Below are positions 1 to 10,856 of a DNA stretch of 64,000 nt, piece by piece. Made by a program: the position numbers and the translations under genes. Source of the DNA: Hafnia alvei (GTDB taxonomy: Bacteria; Pseudomonadota; Gammaproteobacteria; Enterobacterales; Enterobacteriaceae). The DNA lies in NCBI RefSeq assembly GCF_964063325.1, contig NZ_OZ061315.1, positions 3,100,001-3,164,000 of the forward strand, read 5' to 3'. The number at the start of each line of letters is the position of its first letter. Within the stretch, counting starts at the first letter, position 1. The notes beneath the pieces were generated by a model. That model worked only from the letters and a program-made list of their open reading frames with translations, was not told the origin of the DNA and did not search any database.

Positions 1-6
1 GGCGAA

Positions 7-1530
7 TTACGGCCTTGTTGTTAAAGTTGAAGCAGAGCTAAACCAGTGTTGCACGTTCGTCATTGCGGCACTGGACGTATCCAGAATCGGCTGAGGATAA
101 ACTCCCAGCGCAACCAGCAGAACCACCAGCAGCAGAATAATCGACAGCTCACGCGTGCTCATGCCCGGCAGCGGCTTGTCAGATTTTGGTGCACCGTAAT
201 AAGCGCGCTGCATCATGATTAACGAATAAACAGAGGCAAATACCAGACCGAAGGTAGAGATAATCGTGATAACCGGCACCACTTGGAAGCTGCCGAACAG
301 GATCATGAACTCACCAACGAAGTTACCGGTACCCGGCATACCTAAGGTGGCAACGGCAAAGAACAGCGACAGCGCAGGCAGGTATTTAATCCGGCCCCAC
401 AAACCGCCCATCTGACGCATATCACGCGTATGCAGACGCTCGTAAAGCTGACCGCAGATGATGAACATACCGGCAGCAGACAGACCGTGTGCAATCATCT
501 GAATAACCGCGCCCTGATAGGCCAGTTGGCTACCGGAGTAAATCGCGATCAACACGAAGCCCATGTGGGAAACGGAGGTATAAGCAATCAGACGCTTAAT
601 ATCAGTCTGAGCAAACGCCATCCATGCACCGTAGAAGATACCGATAACGCCTAACCACATCGCGATAGGCGCAAACTCATGGGATGCTTCAGGGAACAGC
701 GGCAGGCTGAAACGCAGCAGACCATAGGCTGCGGTTTTCAGCAAAATCCCGGCTAAGTCAACGGAACCTGCGGTCGGTGCCTGACTGTGTGCATCAGGTA
801 ACCAGCCATGCAATGGAACCACCGGCATCTTCACGGCGAATGCAATAAAGAAGCCCAACATCAGCAGATACTGAACGTTGTGGCTCATTGGCGTGTTCAG
901 CAATTCTTCATAGTTAAATGTCCACACGCCGGTAGCGTTGAAGTGAACAAACACCAGACCCAGAATCGCAATCAGCATAATCAAGCCGCTGGACTGGGTG
1001 TAGATGAAGAACTTGGTTGCAGCGCTGATACGGGTTTTGCCGTCTGATGCTTTATGACCCCAAAGAGCGATCAAGAAGTACATCGGCACCAGCATCATTT
1101 CCCAGAAGAAGAAGAACAGGAACAGGTCGATGGCTAAGAACACACCGATTACGCCCCCCAGAATCCATAACAGATTCAGGTGGAAGAAGCCCTGATACTT
1201 CTGGATCTCGTTCCAAGAACAGAGGATCGCCAGAACGCCCAGCAAGCCGGTCAACACCACCATCAGCAGTGATAAACCATCCAGTGCTAGGTGGAATTCA
1301 ATCCCGAAACGTGGGATCCACGGCACGGAGAACTCTGACTGCCACTGCGGAAGACCCGTCGCCTGTGTCAGAGAATAGCCGCCCTGCAACCACAGTTGCA
1401 CAGACAACACTAACGTCAGACCCATTGCTATCAGTGCTATCCAGCGTGGAGCTTTGGTGCCGAAGCGCTCGCTCTGCCAGCTTAAAAAGCCACCGATGAA
1501 CGGGATAAGAATTAGCCAAGGTAATAACAT
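7..1530 (-). CDS. nuoM: NADH:quinone oxidoreductase subunit M
   Basis: NuoM is one of the three antiporter-like proton-pumping subunits in the membrane arm of respiratory complex I. The 507-residue protein is close to the usual enterobacterial length (about 509) and is almost entirely hydrophobic. It carries the conserved FFWEMMLVPMYFLIALWG segment with its key glutamate and the LHGWLPDAHSQAPTAGS loop typical of the family. The stop codon lies at the very edge of the window, so nuoN should follow just outside. It is separated from nuoL by about 200 bp that contain an ERIC element, whereas the other nuo genes mostly overlap or abut. Confidence 0.97.
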   Translation of the reverse strand: MLLPWLILIPFIGGFLSWQSERFGTKAPRWIALIAMGLTLVLSVQLWLQGGYSLTQATGLPQWQSEFSVPWIPRFGIEFHLALDGLSLLMVVLTGLLGVLAILCSWNEIQKYQGFFHLNLLWILGGVIGVFLAIDLFLFFFFWEMMLVPMYFLIALWGHKASDGKTRISAATKFFIYTQSSGLIMLIAILGLVFVHFNATGVWTFNYEELLNTPMSHNVQYLLMLGFFIAFAVKMPVVPLHGWLPDAHSQAPTAGSVDLAGILLKTAAYGLLRFSLPLFPEASHEFAPIAMWLGVIGIFYGAWMAFAQTDIKRLIAYTSVSHMGFVLIAIYSGSQLAYQGAVIQMIAHGLSAAGMFIICGQLYERLHTRDMRQMGGLWGRIKYLPALSLFFAVATLGMPGTGNFVGEFMILFGSFQVVPVITIISTFGLVFASVYSLIMMQRAYYGAPKSDKPLPGMSTRELSIILLLVVLLVALGVYPQPILDTSSAAMTNVQHWFSSASTLTTRP

Positions 1531-1600
1531 GGCGCTTTGTGTCCCTTAAAATTGAATGAGGTTTCATGCAATGGAGAACCCTAAACAGTTCTCCATAAGC

Positions 1601-1727
1601 TATACCCTATAGATTTCAAGAGGCAGGAAGGCGGCAAGTGAACGAGTCCCTAGGAGCTTACTAAAGTAAGTAACTAGGGTGAGCGAACACAGCCAACACA
1701 CCTACAACTTGAAAGATGAAGGGTATA
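1601..1727. repeat. ERIC element between nuoL and nuoM
   Basis: A 127-bp imperfect palindrome begins TATACCC and ends GGGTATA. Its centre reads AAGTAAGTAACTAGGGTGAG, one of the most conserved parts of the enterobacterial repetitive intergenic consensus. Two more copies lie at 27722-27847 and 52250-52376. Read on the minus strand it starts at the base after the nuoL TGA stop, so it is transcribed within the nuo mRNA, where it can fold into a long hairpin. Confidence 0.93.
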
Positions 1728-3575
1728 TCACTTAACCAATAACAACAGAGCCAATACGACTACTGCGCCCACACCCATAGATGCCATATACCAGCGCAAC
1801 TGACCGTTTTCACTCACCGCAAGACCACGATTACCCCAACGCGCAAAGACGGCGAACAGGTTCATCAGGCTGTTTAGCGGATCGCGCTGTAACAGGTAAG
1901 CAATCGCTTTAAACGGCTTAACAAAGATCATGTTGTACAGCCAGTCAAAGCCCCATGCATGGAACCACCACGTTGAGAAGAAGCGACCCGGCGCGCTCTG
2001 CGCCACGCTATTCACAAACTGACGTTTCCCAAGGTACAAGACAGCAGCCAGCAGGATGCCAACGATAGCCACGACGCCGGAGATAATTTCTAACGTCATT
2101 TTACCCGCTTCACCGCCGTGGCTTTCTGGTAACACACCCGCCAACGGTGGCGTAATCAACGCACCGATGAAGGTAGAAAGCACCAGCAACACAATCAGCG
2201 GCAGGCTATGCGCAATGCCTTTGCCCGCATGTGCTTTGGTGTGTGCTTCGCCATGAAACACAATGAAAATCATACGGAAGGTATACAGCGACGTCAGGAA
2301 CGCACCCACCAAGCCCGCAGTCATCAGGTTGACGTGGCCGGAAGCCAACGCACCCCACAGGATTTCATCTTTACTGTAGAAGCCCGCGGTGACGATTGGC
2401 AACGCAGATAGCGCAGCCCCACCGACCAAGAAGCAGATGTAAACCAGCGGCAGCGATTTACGCAACCCACCCATTTTGAAGATGTTCTGCTCGTGGTGGC
2501 AGGCCAAAATCACCGAACCAGAAGAGAGGAACAGCAGCGCTTTAAAGAACGCATGCGTCATCAGATGGAAGATTGCCGCATCCCATGCTTGAACGCCCAG
2601 CGCCAAGAACATGTAGCCGATTTGACTCATGGTTGAGTAAGCCAGCACGCGTTTGATGTCGGTTTGTACCAGCGCGGCGAAACCAGCCAGCACCAACGTG
2701 ACCGCACCAACAATACCCACCAAATGCAGTACTTCTGGCGCCATCAGGAACAGGCCGTGCGTACGTGCAATCAGGTAGACACCCGCGGTAACCATGGTCG
2801 CGGCATGGATCAAAGCAGAAACCGGCGTTGGACCCGCCATCGCATCCGCTAACCATGTTTGCAACGGCAGCTGTGCTGATTTACCTACGGCACCGCCCAG
2901 CAGCATCAGCGTCGCCCACGTAATCGCGGCCGAGCCTACTTCCAGTTTTTGCGGAGCTAGAATCATCAGTTCACGGATGTTCAGCGTGCCCAGTTCGTTG
3001 TAAAGAATGAACAGGCCAATCGCCAAGAACACGTCACCCACGCGAGTCACGATGAACGCCTTCATTGCCGCCGCACCGTTAGCCGGATTAGTGTAGTAGA
3101 AGCCAATCAGCAGATAACTGCACAGCCCTACCCCTTCCCAGCCCAGATACATCAGCAGCAGGTTATCCGCCAGAACCAATACCACCATGCTGGCGATAAA
3201 CAGGTTGGTATAAGCGAAGAAACGCGAGTAGCCCTCTTCACCGCGCATATACCAAGAGGCGAACATATGAATGAAGAAGCCCACGCCGGTGACCACAGAC
3301 AGCATGGTCAGCGATAGACCGTCCAGCGTTAAGGTGACAGGAATACCGAAGTCACCCACGGCCATCCAGTTCCACAGATGTTGGTTGAACACCTGCACGC
3401 CGTCGGCTTTTTGACTTAAGAAATCAAAACCCACATAGGCGGTAACCAGCGCAGCCAGCCCGATAGAACCGACACCGATGATGGCCGACGTATTTTCTGA
3501 CCAGCGACCACGGGAAAATGCCAACAGCAAGAACCCGATTAACGGTAGCAATATTGTTAAGTAGAGTAGGTTCAT
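1728..3575 (-). CDS. nuoL: NADH:quinone oxidoreductase subunit L
   Basis: NuoL is the distal antiporter-like subunit of complex I, with the long lateral helix that runs along the membrane arm. The 615-residue protein matches the usual length (about 613). It shows the family segments [18 protein letters not shown] and [20 protein letters not shown], and ends with a hydrophobic C-terminal helix. The ATG overlaps the nuoK stop by 4 bp, implying translational coupling. The TGA stop is followed at once by an ERIC element, so the operon spacing to nuoM is unusually long here. Confidence 0.97.
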   Translation of the reverse strand: MNLLYLTILLPLIGFLLLAFSRGRWSENTSAIIGVGSIGLAALVTAYVGFDFLSQKADGVQVFNQHLWNWMAVGDFGIPVTLTLDGLSLTMLSVVTGVGFFIHMFASWYMRGEEGYSRFFAYTNLFIASMVVLVLADNLLLMYLGWEGVGLCSYLLIGFYYTNPANGAAAMKAFIVTRVGDVFLAIGLFILYNELGTLNIRELMILAPQKLEVGSAAITWATLMLLGGAVGKSAQLPLQTWLADAMAGPTPVSALIHAATMVTAGVYLIARTHGLFLMAPEVLHLVGIVGAVTLVLAGFAALVQTDIKRVLAYSTMSQIGYMFLALGVQAWDAAIFHLMTHAFFKALLFLSSGSVILACHHEQNIFKMGGLRKSLPLVYICFLVGGAALSALPIVTAGFYSKDEILWGALASGHVNLMTAGLVGAFLTSLYTFRMIFIVFHGEAHTKAHAGKGIAHSLPLIVLLVLSTFIGALITPPLAGVLPESHGGEAGKMTLEIISGVVAIVGILLAAVLYLGKRQFVNSVAQSAPGRFFSTWWFHAWGFDWLYNMIFVKPFKAIAYLLQRDPLNSLMNLFAVFARWGNRGLAVSENGQLRWYMASMGVGAVVVLALLLLVK

Positions 3576-3874
3576 CCGCGCATCTCACTGACAGTATCGA
3601 TATTCAGGGTGTTGCGACGACGATGCAATTGCAGCAACAGCGCCAAGCCAATACTCGCTTCCGCCGCGGCCAAGCTTATCGCCAGAATGTACATCACCTG
3701 ACCATCTGCTTGTCCCCAATAGCTCCCCGCCACCACGAATGCCAAAGCAGCCGCGTTGATCATGATTTCCAAGCTAATCAGCATAAACAGCAGATTGCGC
3801 CGGATTAACAGGCCGGTCAGTCCCAGTACAAACAGGATGGCCGCCAGAATTAAACCGTGTTGTAACGGGATCAT
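3572..3874 (-). CDS. nuoK: NADH:quinone oxidoreductase subunit K
   Basis: NuoK is a small 100-residue membrane subunit of complex I with three predicted helices. It is homologous to MrpC-type antiporter subunits and is part of the proton path between NuoH/J and NuoN. The sequence opens [18 protein letters not shown] and keeps membrane glutamates in the second helix (SLEIMINAA) and third helix ([13 protein letters not shown]), the positions known to matter for coupling in E. coli. It overlaps nuoL and nuoJ by 4 bp each. Confidence 0.96.
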   Translation of the reverse strand: MIPLQHGLILAAILFVLGLTGLLIRRNLLFMLISLEIMINAAALAFVVAGSYWGQADGQVMYILAISLAAAEASIGLALLLQLHRRRNTLNIDTVSEMRG

Positions 3875-4449
3875 GCTCGCTCCTCCGCCTTATTTTTTAC
3901 CGCCATAGCCTTGGCTTTATTGGCATCCGCTTCTGGCGCTTTGCTGAAGACTTCGCCCTGCTTGTGCTCGCGTCCCACATGGAACGCCACCACTAGACCA
4001 GCCAGCAACAGCATAGACACCAACTCAACGGCCAGAACATACGGGCCAAACAGCGCGATACCGACCGCTTTCGCGTCAATCATGTCGCCGCTGATCCCCT
4101 GATCGTTCACGCTCATAATGGCGTACACCAGCACCGCCAACAGGATCAGAGACAAAATGCTCGGCCCAATCCACAGCGTTGGTTTCAACCATGCGCGCTC
4201 TTGCTCCACCACCGAATTACCGAGGTTAAGCATCATGACCACGAAGACGAACAGAACCATAATCGCACCGGCATAAACGATGATCTCCAAAGCACCCGCA
4301 AAGTAAGCGCCAAGAGAGAAGAACACCGCCGCAATCGCCAGTAACGACACGATCAAATACAGCAAGGCGTGAACCGGATTGGCATGCGAGATCACTCGGA
4401 TCGTTGCCACCACGGCCACCAGCGCTGCAATGTAGAATGCAAATTCCAT
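3871..4449 (-). CDS. nuoJ: NADH:quinone oxidoreductase subunit J
   Basis: NuoJ is a membrane subunit of complex I next to NuoK and NuoA. The 192 residues form about five hydrophobic helices. The conserved glycine-rich stretch [20 protein letters not shown] is the family hallmark. A charged lysine/alanine-rich tail follows the last helix and makes the protein slightly longer than the E. coli one (184). It overlaps nuoK by 4 bp and is separated from nuoI by an intergenic repeat at 4461-4602. The ATG is preceded by an AAGGAG-like site. Confidence 0.96.
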   Translation of the reverse strand: MEFAFYIAALVAVVATIRVISHANPVHALLYLIVSLLAIAAVFFSLGAYFAGALEIIVYAGAIMVLFVFVVMMLNLGNSVVEQERAWLKPTLWIGPSILSLILLAVLVYAIMSVNDQGISGDMIDAKAVGIALFGPYVLAVELVSMLLLAGLVVAFHVGREHKQGEVFSKAPEADANKAKAMAVKNKAEERA

Positions 4450-4460
4450 GCTTGGCTCCT

Positions 4461-4602
4461 TAGAACCTATTTATATCTATTACGCTCACTGATACTTTGT
4501 CAAAAACAGGCTCAAAATGCTCATTTACGTCGGTAAACTGCGCTTTCTCGCCTGTTTTTTCCTCGTCTGAGTTTCGCTCATGACGATAGTAAACAGGTTC
4601 TA
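4461..4602. repeat. 142-bp inverted-end intergenic element between nuoI and nuoJ
   Basis: The segment begins TAGAACCTATTTA and ends AAACAGGTTCTA, so the termini are an imperfect inverted repeat of about 12 bp. The inside also has repeated AAAACAGG / CCTGTTTT arms. It has no coding capacity and looks like a miniature inverted-repeat element. Its right end supplies the nuoI stop codon: TAG on the minus strand is the first three bases of the element. I do not recognise the family and see no second copy in this window. Confidence 0.6.
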
Positions 4603-5142
4603 CGGCAGCAGACCTTTAACATCAATCGGCTTCGCTTCGTTTTCGGCTTCGCCTTTCGCTTTGCCGTCGATAGCCATACCGGCCATACGATAGAAGTTAT
4701 ATTCCGGATATTTACCCGGGCCCGAGATCAGAAGATCTTCTTTTTCGTATACCAAATCCTGACGCTTAAACTCACCCAGTTCAAAATCTGGCGTTAGCTG
4801 AATAGCGGTCGTTGGACACGCTTCTTCACACAGACCACAGAAGATGCAGCGAGAGAAGTTGATGCGGAAAAACTCTGGATACCAGCGACCATCTTTGGTT
4901 TCTGCTTTCTGCAAAGAAATACAGCCAACCGGACAGGCAACGGCACACAGGTTACAGGCAACGCAGCGCTCTTCACCGTCGGGATCGCGGGTTAACACGA
5001 TACGACCACGGTAACGAGGCGGCAGATATACCGGCTCTTCCGGATACATTTGGGTTTCGCGCTTAGCAAACGCATGCAAGCCAATCATCCACAGGCTGCG
5101 CACTTGGGTGCCGAAACCAACCACTAACTCTTTCAATGTCAT
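4600..5142 (-). CDS. nuoI: NADH:quinone oxidoreductase subunit I (ferredoxin-type)
   Basis: NuoI carries iron-sulphur clusters N6a and N6b that pass electrons towards N2 at the membrane arm junction. Two CxxCxxCxxxCP motifs are visible: [15 protein letters not shown] around residues 60-74 and [12 protein letters not shown] around 99-110. I chose the ATG at 5142 (MTLKEL), which gives 180 residues, the same as E. coli, and has GGGGTG upstream. A GTG four codons earlier (5154) is possible. The protein ends ...KGLLP with a TAG stop formed by the adjoining repeat. Confidence 0.96.
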   Translation of the reverse strand: MTLKELVVGFGTQVRSLWMIGLHAFAKRETQMYPEEPVYLPPRYRGRIVLTRDPDGEERCVACNLCAVACPVGCISLQKAETKDGRWYPEFFRINFSRCIFCGLCEEACPTTAIQLTPDFELGEFKRQDLVYEKEDLLISGPGKYPEYNFYRMAGMAIDGKAKGEAENEAKPIDVKGLLP

Positions 5143-5157
5143 GGTTACATTCACCCC

Positions 5158-6135
5158 TTATTGAGCGTTATACAAAATCACGGCGGCGGTCGCCAACAGG
5201 TTCAACAGCGTCAACGGCAGGCAAATTTTCCAGCCGAATGACATCACCTGGTCATAGCGAGGACGCGGCAGTGACGCACGCACCAGAATAAACATCACCA
5301 TGAAGAAGGCAGTCTTGATTGCAAACCAGATAACCGGCGGCAGGAATGGTCCCTGCCAGCCTCCGAAGAACAGCGTTACAATCAGCGCTGATACGGTGAC
5401 GATCCCGATATATTCCCCCACGAAGAACAGACCGAATTTCATCCCGGAATATTCAATGTGGTAACCGTCGGCCAGTTCTTGCTCGGCTTCCGGTTGGTCA
5501 AATGGATGACGGTGACATACCGCAACACCGGCAATAATAAAGGTCAGGAATCCAAAGAACTGCGGGATGACGTTCCACAGGTGAGACTGTGATTCAACGA
5601 TAGCCTGCATGTTGAAGGAGTCAGCCTGCGCAACCACGCCCATCACCGAAAGGCCGAGGAACACTTCATAGCTCAGCGTCTGCGCAGAAGCACGCATCGC
5701 ACCCAGCAAGGAGTATTTGTTGTTGCTCGACCAACCGGCAAACAGCACGGCGTAAACCGCAAGACCTGCCATCATCAAGAAGAACAGAATACCGATGTTC
5801 AGATCGGCCCCCATCCACGTTGGGCTTACAGGCACAATTGCGAAAGCCAGCAACAGAGAGGAGAACGCAATCATCGGCGCCAAGGTAAAGATCAGGCGAT
5901 CGGAGAAGCGTGGAACCCAGTCTTCTTTGAAGAACATTTTGACCATATCCGCAACCAGCTGGAGCGAGCCGCCCCAGCCAACACGGTTTGGTCCATAACG
6001 GTTCTGGAACAGGCCGAGCAAACGACGTTCGCCGAAGCTCATAAATGCCCCACAGGTGACCACCACCAGCAAAATCACCACCGCTTTAAGCACGGTGAGA
6101 ATGATGTCGATCACGTCTGGCGTTAGCCAACTCAT
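5158..6135 (-). CDS. nuoH: NADH:quinone oxidoreductase subunit H
   Basis: NuoH is the quinone-binding membrane subunit at the base of complex I. The 325 residues form about eight helices. The family segments [20 protein letters not shown] (quinone-cavity loop) and [20 protein letters not shown] (acidic loop) are intact. The ATG overlaps the nuoG stop as ATGA, and the TAA stop lies 15 bp before the nuoI ATG, so the gene sits in tight operon context. Confidence 0.97.
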   Translation of the reverse strand: MSWLTPDVIDIILTVLKAVVILLVVVTCGAFMSFGERRLLGLFQNRYGPNRVGWGGSLQLVADMVKMFFKEDWVPRFSDRLIFTLAPMIAFSSLLLAFAIVPVSPTWMGADLNIGILFFLMMAGLAVYAVLFAGWSSNNKYSLLGAMRASAQTLSYEVFLGLSVMGVVAQADSFNMQAIVESQSHLWNVIPQFFGFLTFIIAGVAVCHRHPFDQPEAEQELADGYHIEYSGMKFGLFFVGEYIGIVTVSALIVTLFFGGWQGPFLPPVIWFAIKTAFFMVMFILVRASLPRPRYDQVMSFGWKICLPLTLLNLLATAAVILYNAQ

Positions 6136-8882
6136 AATGCTGCCTCCCGCACTTTCGTTTCCTGAATAGCGTCAATTTTGCTTCCGTTCAGCACCGGAGA
6201 GATCCCTGGCAGACCCAGAGGCAGACCGATTTGACCTGACTGCAAATTATCGCTTAAGCGCACTGGCAGCGTCAGTTTCTGTTCTGCAACAGTCAGCTCC
6301 AGAACCGTTCCACTGTTCACGCCCAACTGCGCCGCATCCGCCGGATTTACCATCACGTACGCTTCTGGCATACGGGTTTGGATAACCGGTGCACGCTGAG
6401 TCATCTCGTCGCTACCAAACAGATGGTAGTAAGGAGCAACTACCCAACCCGCATTCTGATAGGCAGCAGGTACCGCGTCGAAGTAAGCCAATGAGCCTTC
6501 ACCGGCCGCGATTAAACGCACGCCCGGATCGCCGTGGCGCAGATGCCCACCGACTTCGGCTTGGAATTTGTTCCATGCCTGCGGTGAGTTCCAGCCCGGA
6601 GCCCAAGCAAATGGGATCTGCTGACGATCTTCCAATGGACCACTGTACCCTTCCATTGAGAACGCAAACGCGGTGTCTTTGTCCTGCGGCTGGCGCGGTT
6701 CATGCACGCTAATGTTGGCGCGCATTGCGGTGCGGCCACTATAACGGTGCGGTTCACGAGCCAGTTTCTGACCTTTGATACGGAAGCTTGCGTCCGGTGC
6801 CGCGTCCACGATGCCTTGCAGCTGTGGGTAGGCTTTCACACAAGATTCAATCACTTGATCCAGCTGCGTCCAGTCGATATGGCGGCTTTCGACGGTGGTG
6901 TGCAGGGAATGCAACCAACGCCAGCTTTCCAACATAATGGACGGCGTATTTTTCTTCGGATCGTCGTAATAAGCCGGATCGTAAACCTGGAAGAAGCGCT
7001 GTGCGCGACCTTCTTGGTTAACCAAGGTGCCATCACTTTCGGCAAAGCTTGCCGCAGAGAGCACCAGATCGGCTTTATCCATGATTTCTGTGCGTTGATG
7101 ATCGACCACGATCAGGCTTTGGGCTTTCGCCAAAGCGGCATCAACACGCGCGGCTGGCGCATGGCGATAAAGATCGTTTTCCAACACCACAACGGCATCA
7201 GCGTTGCCCTGTTCCAGCTCAACCAGCGCATCGTCAATCGACGGTGCATTCATCATTGCCAGACCCATGCTGTTCGCTTCGGCGGCAATAAAGGTGATAC
7301 CGACATCCAGATCGCGCGCTTTCAACGCTTTAGCAACGTTCGCTGCCGCTTCAATCAGCGGTGTGTAACCGGCATTGCTGCCCGTTACGATCAGCGGTTT
7401 TTTCGCTCCAGCCAATGCCTGAACGATCACCTCAACCTGCTTGCGCACGTCGTCTGATAAACCTTCAACCGCAGGGGCTGAGTTATCCAACGCATGAGCC
7501 ACAGCGAAGCCTAAACGTGCTTGTTCGGCGACCGGTGCGCGATAGTTCAACGCAGCAATATCATCCAAACGAGTGTCGTCAATGCTGGTCATGAACAGCG
7601 GATACTTGGCACGTTGGCCAATGTTTTGAATCGCCGCAATCTGCCAGTCTGCCACACGCTGAGCCGCTGCCATCGCACGCGCTTTGCCTTTCACGGCCTG
7701 ACGCAGCGCTAACGCGATACGCGCAGCGGTTTGGGTCACGTCTTCACCGAGGATCAGCACCGCATCGTAGCTTTCCATCTCACGCAGAGCTGGGGTATAG
7801 ATACCGCCCTCGCGCAGGATTTTTTGCATCAGATTCAAACGGCTCAATTCACCCGCTTCAACGCCGCTGTAGAAGTTTTCCGCGCCTACCAGTTCACGTA
7901 GCGCATAGTTGCTTTCGAGGCTGGCACGCGGAGAGCCGATACCGATGGTTTTCTTCGCCTGACGCAGCAGATCCGCCGCACCCTGCATGGCCTGATCGGC
8001 ATTCAGGTGGATCCAGTCGTTACCACGACGCTGTTGCGGCTGGCGAGGACGATCTTTCAGGTTGACATAGCCATAGCCGAAACGGCCACGGTCACACAGG
8101 AAGTAATGGTTAACGGTGCCGTTAAAACGGTTTTCGATACGACGAATTTCACCGTAGCGCTCGCCCGGACTGGTGTTACAACCCACGCTGCACTGCTGGC
8201 AGATGCTTGGGGCAAACTGCATGTCCCATTTACGGTTATAACGCTCGGAGTGCGTTTTATCGGTGAATACGCCGGTTGGGCACACTTCGACCAAGTTACC
8301 GGAGAATTCACTCTCCAGCGTGCCGCTTTCTGGGCGACCAAAGTAGACGTTGTCGTGCGCGCCATACACACCGAAATCGGTGCCATCAGCGTAATCTTTG
8401 TAGTAACGCACACAGCGGTAACAGGCGATGCAGCGGTTCATTTCATGAGAAATAAACGGCCCCAGTTCCTGATTGTTGTGAGTACGTTTGGTGAAGCGAT
8501 AGCGACGGAAGCTATGACCGGTCATCACCGTCATATCTTGCAGATGGCAGTTACCGCCCTCTTCACACACAGGACAGTCATGCGGATGGTTAGTCATTAA
8601 CCATTCCACTACGCTCTCACGGAACGTTTTCGCTTCTGCATCATCGATGGAAATAAAGGTTCCATCCTGCGCGGGTGTCATACATGACATTACCAGACGA
8701 CCGCGGGTATCTTCCGCGTTCTGGTATTGCTTAACCGCACACTGGCGGCAAGCACCGACGCTGCCCAGCGCCGGGTGCCAGCAAAAGTAAGGAATATCAA
8801 GTCCGAGAGAGAGACATGCCTGTAGCAGGTTCTCCGCCCCGTTAACTTCATACTCTTTGCCGTCTACATGAATTGTAGCCAT
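6132..8882 (-). CDS. nuoG: NADH:quinone oxidoreductase subunit G
   Basis: NuoG is the largest peripheral-arm subunit (916 residues from this start; E. coli about 908). The N-terminal [2Fe-2S] domain has C34, C45, C48 and C67. Then come the His-ligated [4Fe-4S] motif [14 protein letters not shown] near 99-112, a CIACYRC cluster motif, and CQQCSVGC with a distal Cys for the extra cluster N7 seen in enterobacteria. The rest is a molybdopterin-oxidoreductase-like fold without cofactor. The open frame runs 25 codons further upstream into an intergenic repeat, but the ATG at 8882 matches the family start and has GGAAG 8 bp upstream. Confidence 0.97.
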   Translation of the reverse strand: MATIHVDGKEYEVNGAENLLQACLSLGLDIPYFCWHPALGSVGACRQCAVKQYQNAEDTRGRLVMSCMTPAQDGTFISIDDAEAKTFRESVVEWLMTNHPHDCPVCEEGGNCHLQDMTVMTGHSFRRYRFTKRTHNNQELGPFISHEMNRCIACYRCVRYYKDYADGTDFGVYGAHDNVYFGRPESGTLESEFSGNLVEVCPTGVFTDKTHSERYNRKWDMQFAPSICQQCSVGCNTSPGERYGEIRRIENRFNGTVNHYFLCDRGRFGYGYVNLKDRPRQPQQRRGNDWIHLNADQAMQGAADLLRQAKKTIGIGSPRASLESNYALRELVGAENFYSGVEAGELSRLNLMQKILREGGIYTPALREMESYDAVLILGEDVTQTAARIALALRQAVKGKARAMAAAQRVADWQIAAIQNIGQRAKYPLFMTSIDDTRLDDIAALNYRAPVAEQARLGFAVAHALDNSAPAVEGLSDDVRKQVEVIVQALAGAKKPLIVTGSNAGYTPLIEAAANVAKALKARDLDVGITFIAAEANSMGLAMMNAPSIDDALVELEQGNADAVVVLENDLYRHAPAARVDAALAKAQSLIVVDHQRTEIMDKADLVLSAASFAESDGTLVNQEGRAQRFFQVYDPAYYDDPKKNTPSIMLESWRWLHSLHTTVESRHIDWTQLDQVIESCVKAYPQLQGIVDAAPDASFRIKGQKLAREPHRYSGRTAMRANISVHEPRQPQDKDTAFAFSMEGYSGPLEDRQQIPFAWAPGWNSPQAWNKFQAEVGGHLRHGDPGVRLIAAGEGSLAYFDAVPAAYQNAGWVVAPYYHLFGSDEMTQRAPVIQTRMPEAYVMVNPADAAQLGVNSGTVLELTVAEQKLTLPVRLSDNLQSGQIGLPLGLPGISPVLNGSKIDAIQETKVREAAL

Positions 8883-8910
8883 TAGCATGCTTCCAAAATA
8901 AGAAAACTTT

Positions 8911-8992
8911 GACCCTAAACCCCCTCCCAACCTCCCTCTTCGCAGAGGGAGGAGCAAACCTGCCGTCTATCGAGCAGATTGGGGTGGGGCTA
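8911..8992. repeat. CCCC/GGGG-ended intergenic repeat between nuoF and nuoG
   Basis: A short element begins GACCCTAAACCCCCTCCCAA and ends GATTGGGGTGGGGC, with an inner hairpin CCTCCCTCTTCGCAGAGGGAGG. A second, better-preserved copy lies at 55252-55358. It starts 4 bp after the nuoF TAA on the transcribed strand, so it lies inside the nuo message. The GC-rich inverted ends can pair in RNA. Confidence 0.7.
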
Positions 8993-8995
8993 AAA

Positions 8996-10357
8996 TTACC
9001 AGCGCGATTTCAGCAGGTTTGGCTGAATGCCCTTAATGGCATTCAAGTTGCCGTAATCTTTCGCGGCAATACCTGCTTCAAACTCTTCGCGGAAATATTT
9101 AATGGCGCTTTGCAGTGGCTCAACCGCACCTGGCGCATGCGCGCAGAACGTTTTACCTGGGCCTAAATGACGGCACAGCTGTTCTAGCGTCTCAATATCG
9201 CCCGGTTGACCTTCACCACGCTCAAGGGCACGCAGGATTTTTACGCTCCACGGCAAACCATCACGGCATGGTGTACACCAGCCGCAGGATTCGCGAGCGA
9301 AGAATTCTTCTAGGTTGCGTACCAATGGCACCATGCCAATTTCGTTATCCACGGCCATTGCCAACGCGGTACCTAAACGGCTACCCGCTTTACCAATGCT
9401 GGCAAAGTCCATTGGCAGATCCAGATGATCGCCGGTCAGGAAGTCAGTCCCTGCCCCGCCTGGCTGCCACGCTTTGAGCGTTAAACCATCGCGCATACCA
9501 CCGGCGTAATCTTCCAGAATCTCGCGTGCGGTGGTGCCAAACGGCAGTTCCCACAGGCCTGGATTCTTCACACGGCCGGAGAAGCCCATGAGTTTAGTAC
9601 CCGCATCTTCGCTCTTACCGGCAGACAGACCTTTGTACCAGTCTACGCCGTGCTCGATAATTGCAGGTACGTTACACAGAGTTTCAACGTTGTTGACGCA
9701 CGTTGGTTTACCCCATACCCCTGAGCTTGCAGGGAATGGCGGTTTTGAACGTGGGTTTGCACGACGACCTTCCAGCGAGTTAATCAATGCGGTTTCTTCA
9801 CCGCAGATATAACGACCCGCACCGGTATGCACAAACAGTTCGAAGTCAAAGCCGCTGCCGAGGATATTTTTACCCAGCAGGCCAGCCGCTTTGGCCTCTT
9901 CAATCGCTTTACGCAGGTTTACCGCAGCTTCAACATATTCTCCGCGCAGGAAGATATAACCACGGTAGGATTTCAACGCGAACGCCGCGATCAGCATGCC
10001 TTCCACCAGCAGGTGCGGCATCTGTTCCATCAGCAGACGATCTTTGTAGGTACCTGGCTCCATTTCATCGGCGTTACACAGCAGGTAACGGATGTTCATG
10101 GATTCATCTTTTGGCATCAGGCTCCACTTCAAACCGGTGGAGAAACCTGCACCGCCGCGCCCTTTCAAGCCAGCGTCTTTAACCAGATTAACGACTTCAT
10201 CCTGAGCCATGCCTTTGAGCGCTTTTTCAGCACCCTGATAGCCACTTTTACTGCGATATTCATCCAGCCACACTGGCTGGCGGTCATCGCGTAAACGCCA
10301 CGTCAGCGGATGGCTTTCCGCTGAACGTGTTGGAACTAAAGCTGAAGGAATTGTCAT
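8996..10357 (-). CDS. nuoF: NADH:quinone oxidoreductase subunit F (FMN/NADH-binding)
   Basis: NuoF binds NADH and FMN and is where electrons enter complex I. The glycine-rich GRGGAGF loop lies at residues 66-72. The N3 [4Fe-4S] ligands are C358, C361 and C364 in [12 protein letters not shown], plus C405. At 453 residues it is slightly longer than E. coli NuoF (445), mostly at the N-terminus and near the C-terminus. The ATG overlaps the nuoE TGA as ATGA. Confidence 0.97.
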   Translation of the reverse strand: MTIPSALVPTRSAESHPLTWRLRDDRQPVWLDEYRSKSGYQGAEKALKGMAQDEVVNLVKDAGLKGRGGAGFSTGLKWSLMPKDESMNIRYLLCNADEMEPGTYKDRLLMEQMPHLLVEGMLIAAFALKSYRGYIFLRGEYVEAAVNLRKAIEEAKAAGLLGKNILGSGFDFELFVHTGAGRYICGEETALINSLEGRRANPRSKPPFPASSGVWGKPTCVNNVETLCNVPAIIEHGVDWYKGLSAGKSEDAGTKLMGFSGRVKNPGLWELPFGTTAREILEDYAGGMRDGLTLKAWQPGGAGTDFLTGDHLDLPMDFASIGKAGSRLGTALAMAVDNEIGMVPLVRNLEEFFARESCGWCTPCRDGLPWSVKILRALERGEGQPGDIETLEQLCRHLGPGKTFCAHAPGAVEPLQSAIKYFREEFEAGIAAKDYGNLNAIKGIQPNLLKSRW

Positions 10358-10854
10358 TTATACTGCTCCAACAATTCGACGACGTTCTCCGGCGTCAGGT
10401 GAGCATGAGTATCTTCATCGATCATCATATTCGGCCCCTTGTCGCAGTTACCCAGACAACAGGTTGGCAGCAGCGTAAAGCGTCCATCAAACGTGGTTTG
10501 ACCCGGTTTGATGTTCAGCTTGCGCTCCAGCGCGGCCTGAATACCTTGATACCCATTGATATGGCACACCACGCTATCGCAATAGCGAATAATGTGGCGC
10601 CCTACCGGCTGACGGAAGATCTGGCTGTAAAATGTGGCCACACCTTCCACGTCGGCGGCAGGAATATCCAGCACTTCGGCAATGGCATAAATCGCGCCAT
10701 CGGGAACCCAACCGTGTTCTTTTTGCACAATTTTCAGTGCTTCAATCGACGCGGCGCGCGGATCTTCATAGTGATGTTTTTCATGCTCGATGGCCTCACG
10801 GGCGCTATCGCTGAGCACGAAAACCTCTTCTTTAGCTAAAGATTGATCTGACAT
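10354..10854 (-). CDS. nuoE: NADH:quinone oxidoreductase subunit E
   Basis: NuoE is the thioredoxin-like [2Fe-2S] subunit holding cluster N1a beside NuoF. The four ligands appear as C92 and C97 ([12 protein letters not shown]) and C133 and C137 (CCLGNCDKG), the same numbering as in E. coli. The length of 166 residues is normal. The stop overlaps the nuoF start by 4 bp, and the gap to nuoCD is only 2 bp, so the three genes are tightly coupled. Confidence 0.97.
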   Translation of the reverse strand: MSDQSLAKEEVFVLSDSAREAIEHEKHHYEDPRAASIEALKIVQKEHGWVPDGAIYAIAEVLDIPAADVEGVATFYSQIFRQPVGRHIIRYCDSVVCHINGYQGIQAALERKLNIKPGQTTFDGRFTLLPTCCLGNCDKGPNMMIDEDTHAHLTPENVVELLEQYK

Positions 10855-10856
10855 GA

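Noticed and set aside
6702..7457. Long open frame antisense to nuoG
   Set aside because: A shadow frame in a GC-balanced, conserved gene; no start signal and no recognisable protein.
8883..8957. 25-codon upstream extension of nuoG
   Set aside because: The extension is read from the CCCC/GGGG repeat and does not match NuoG; the ATG at 8882 has a good ribosome site.
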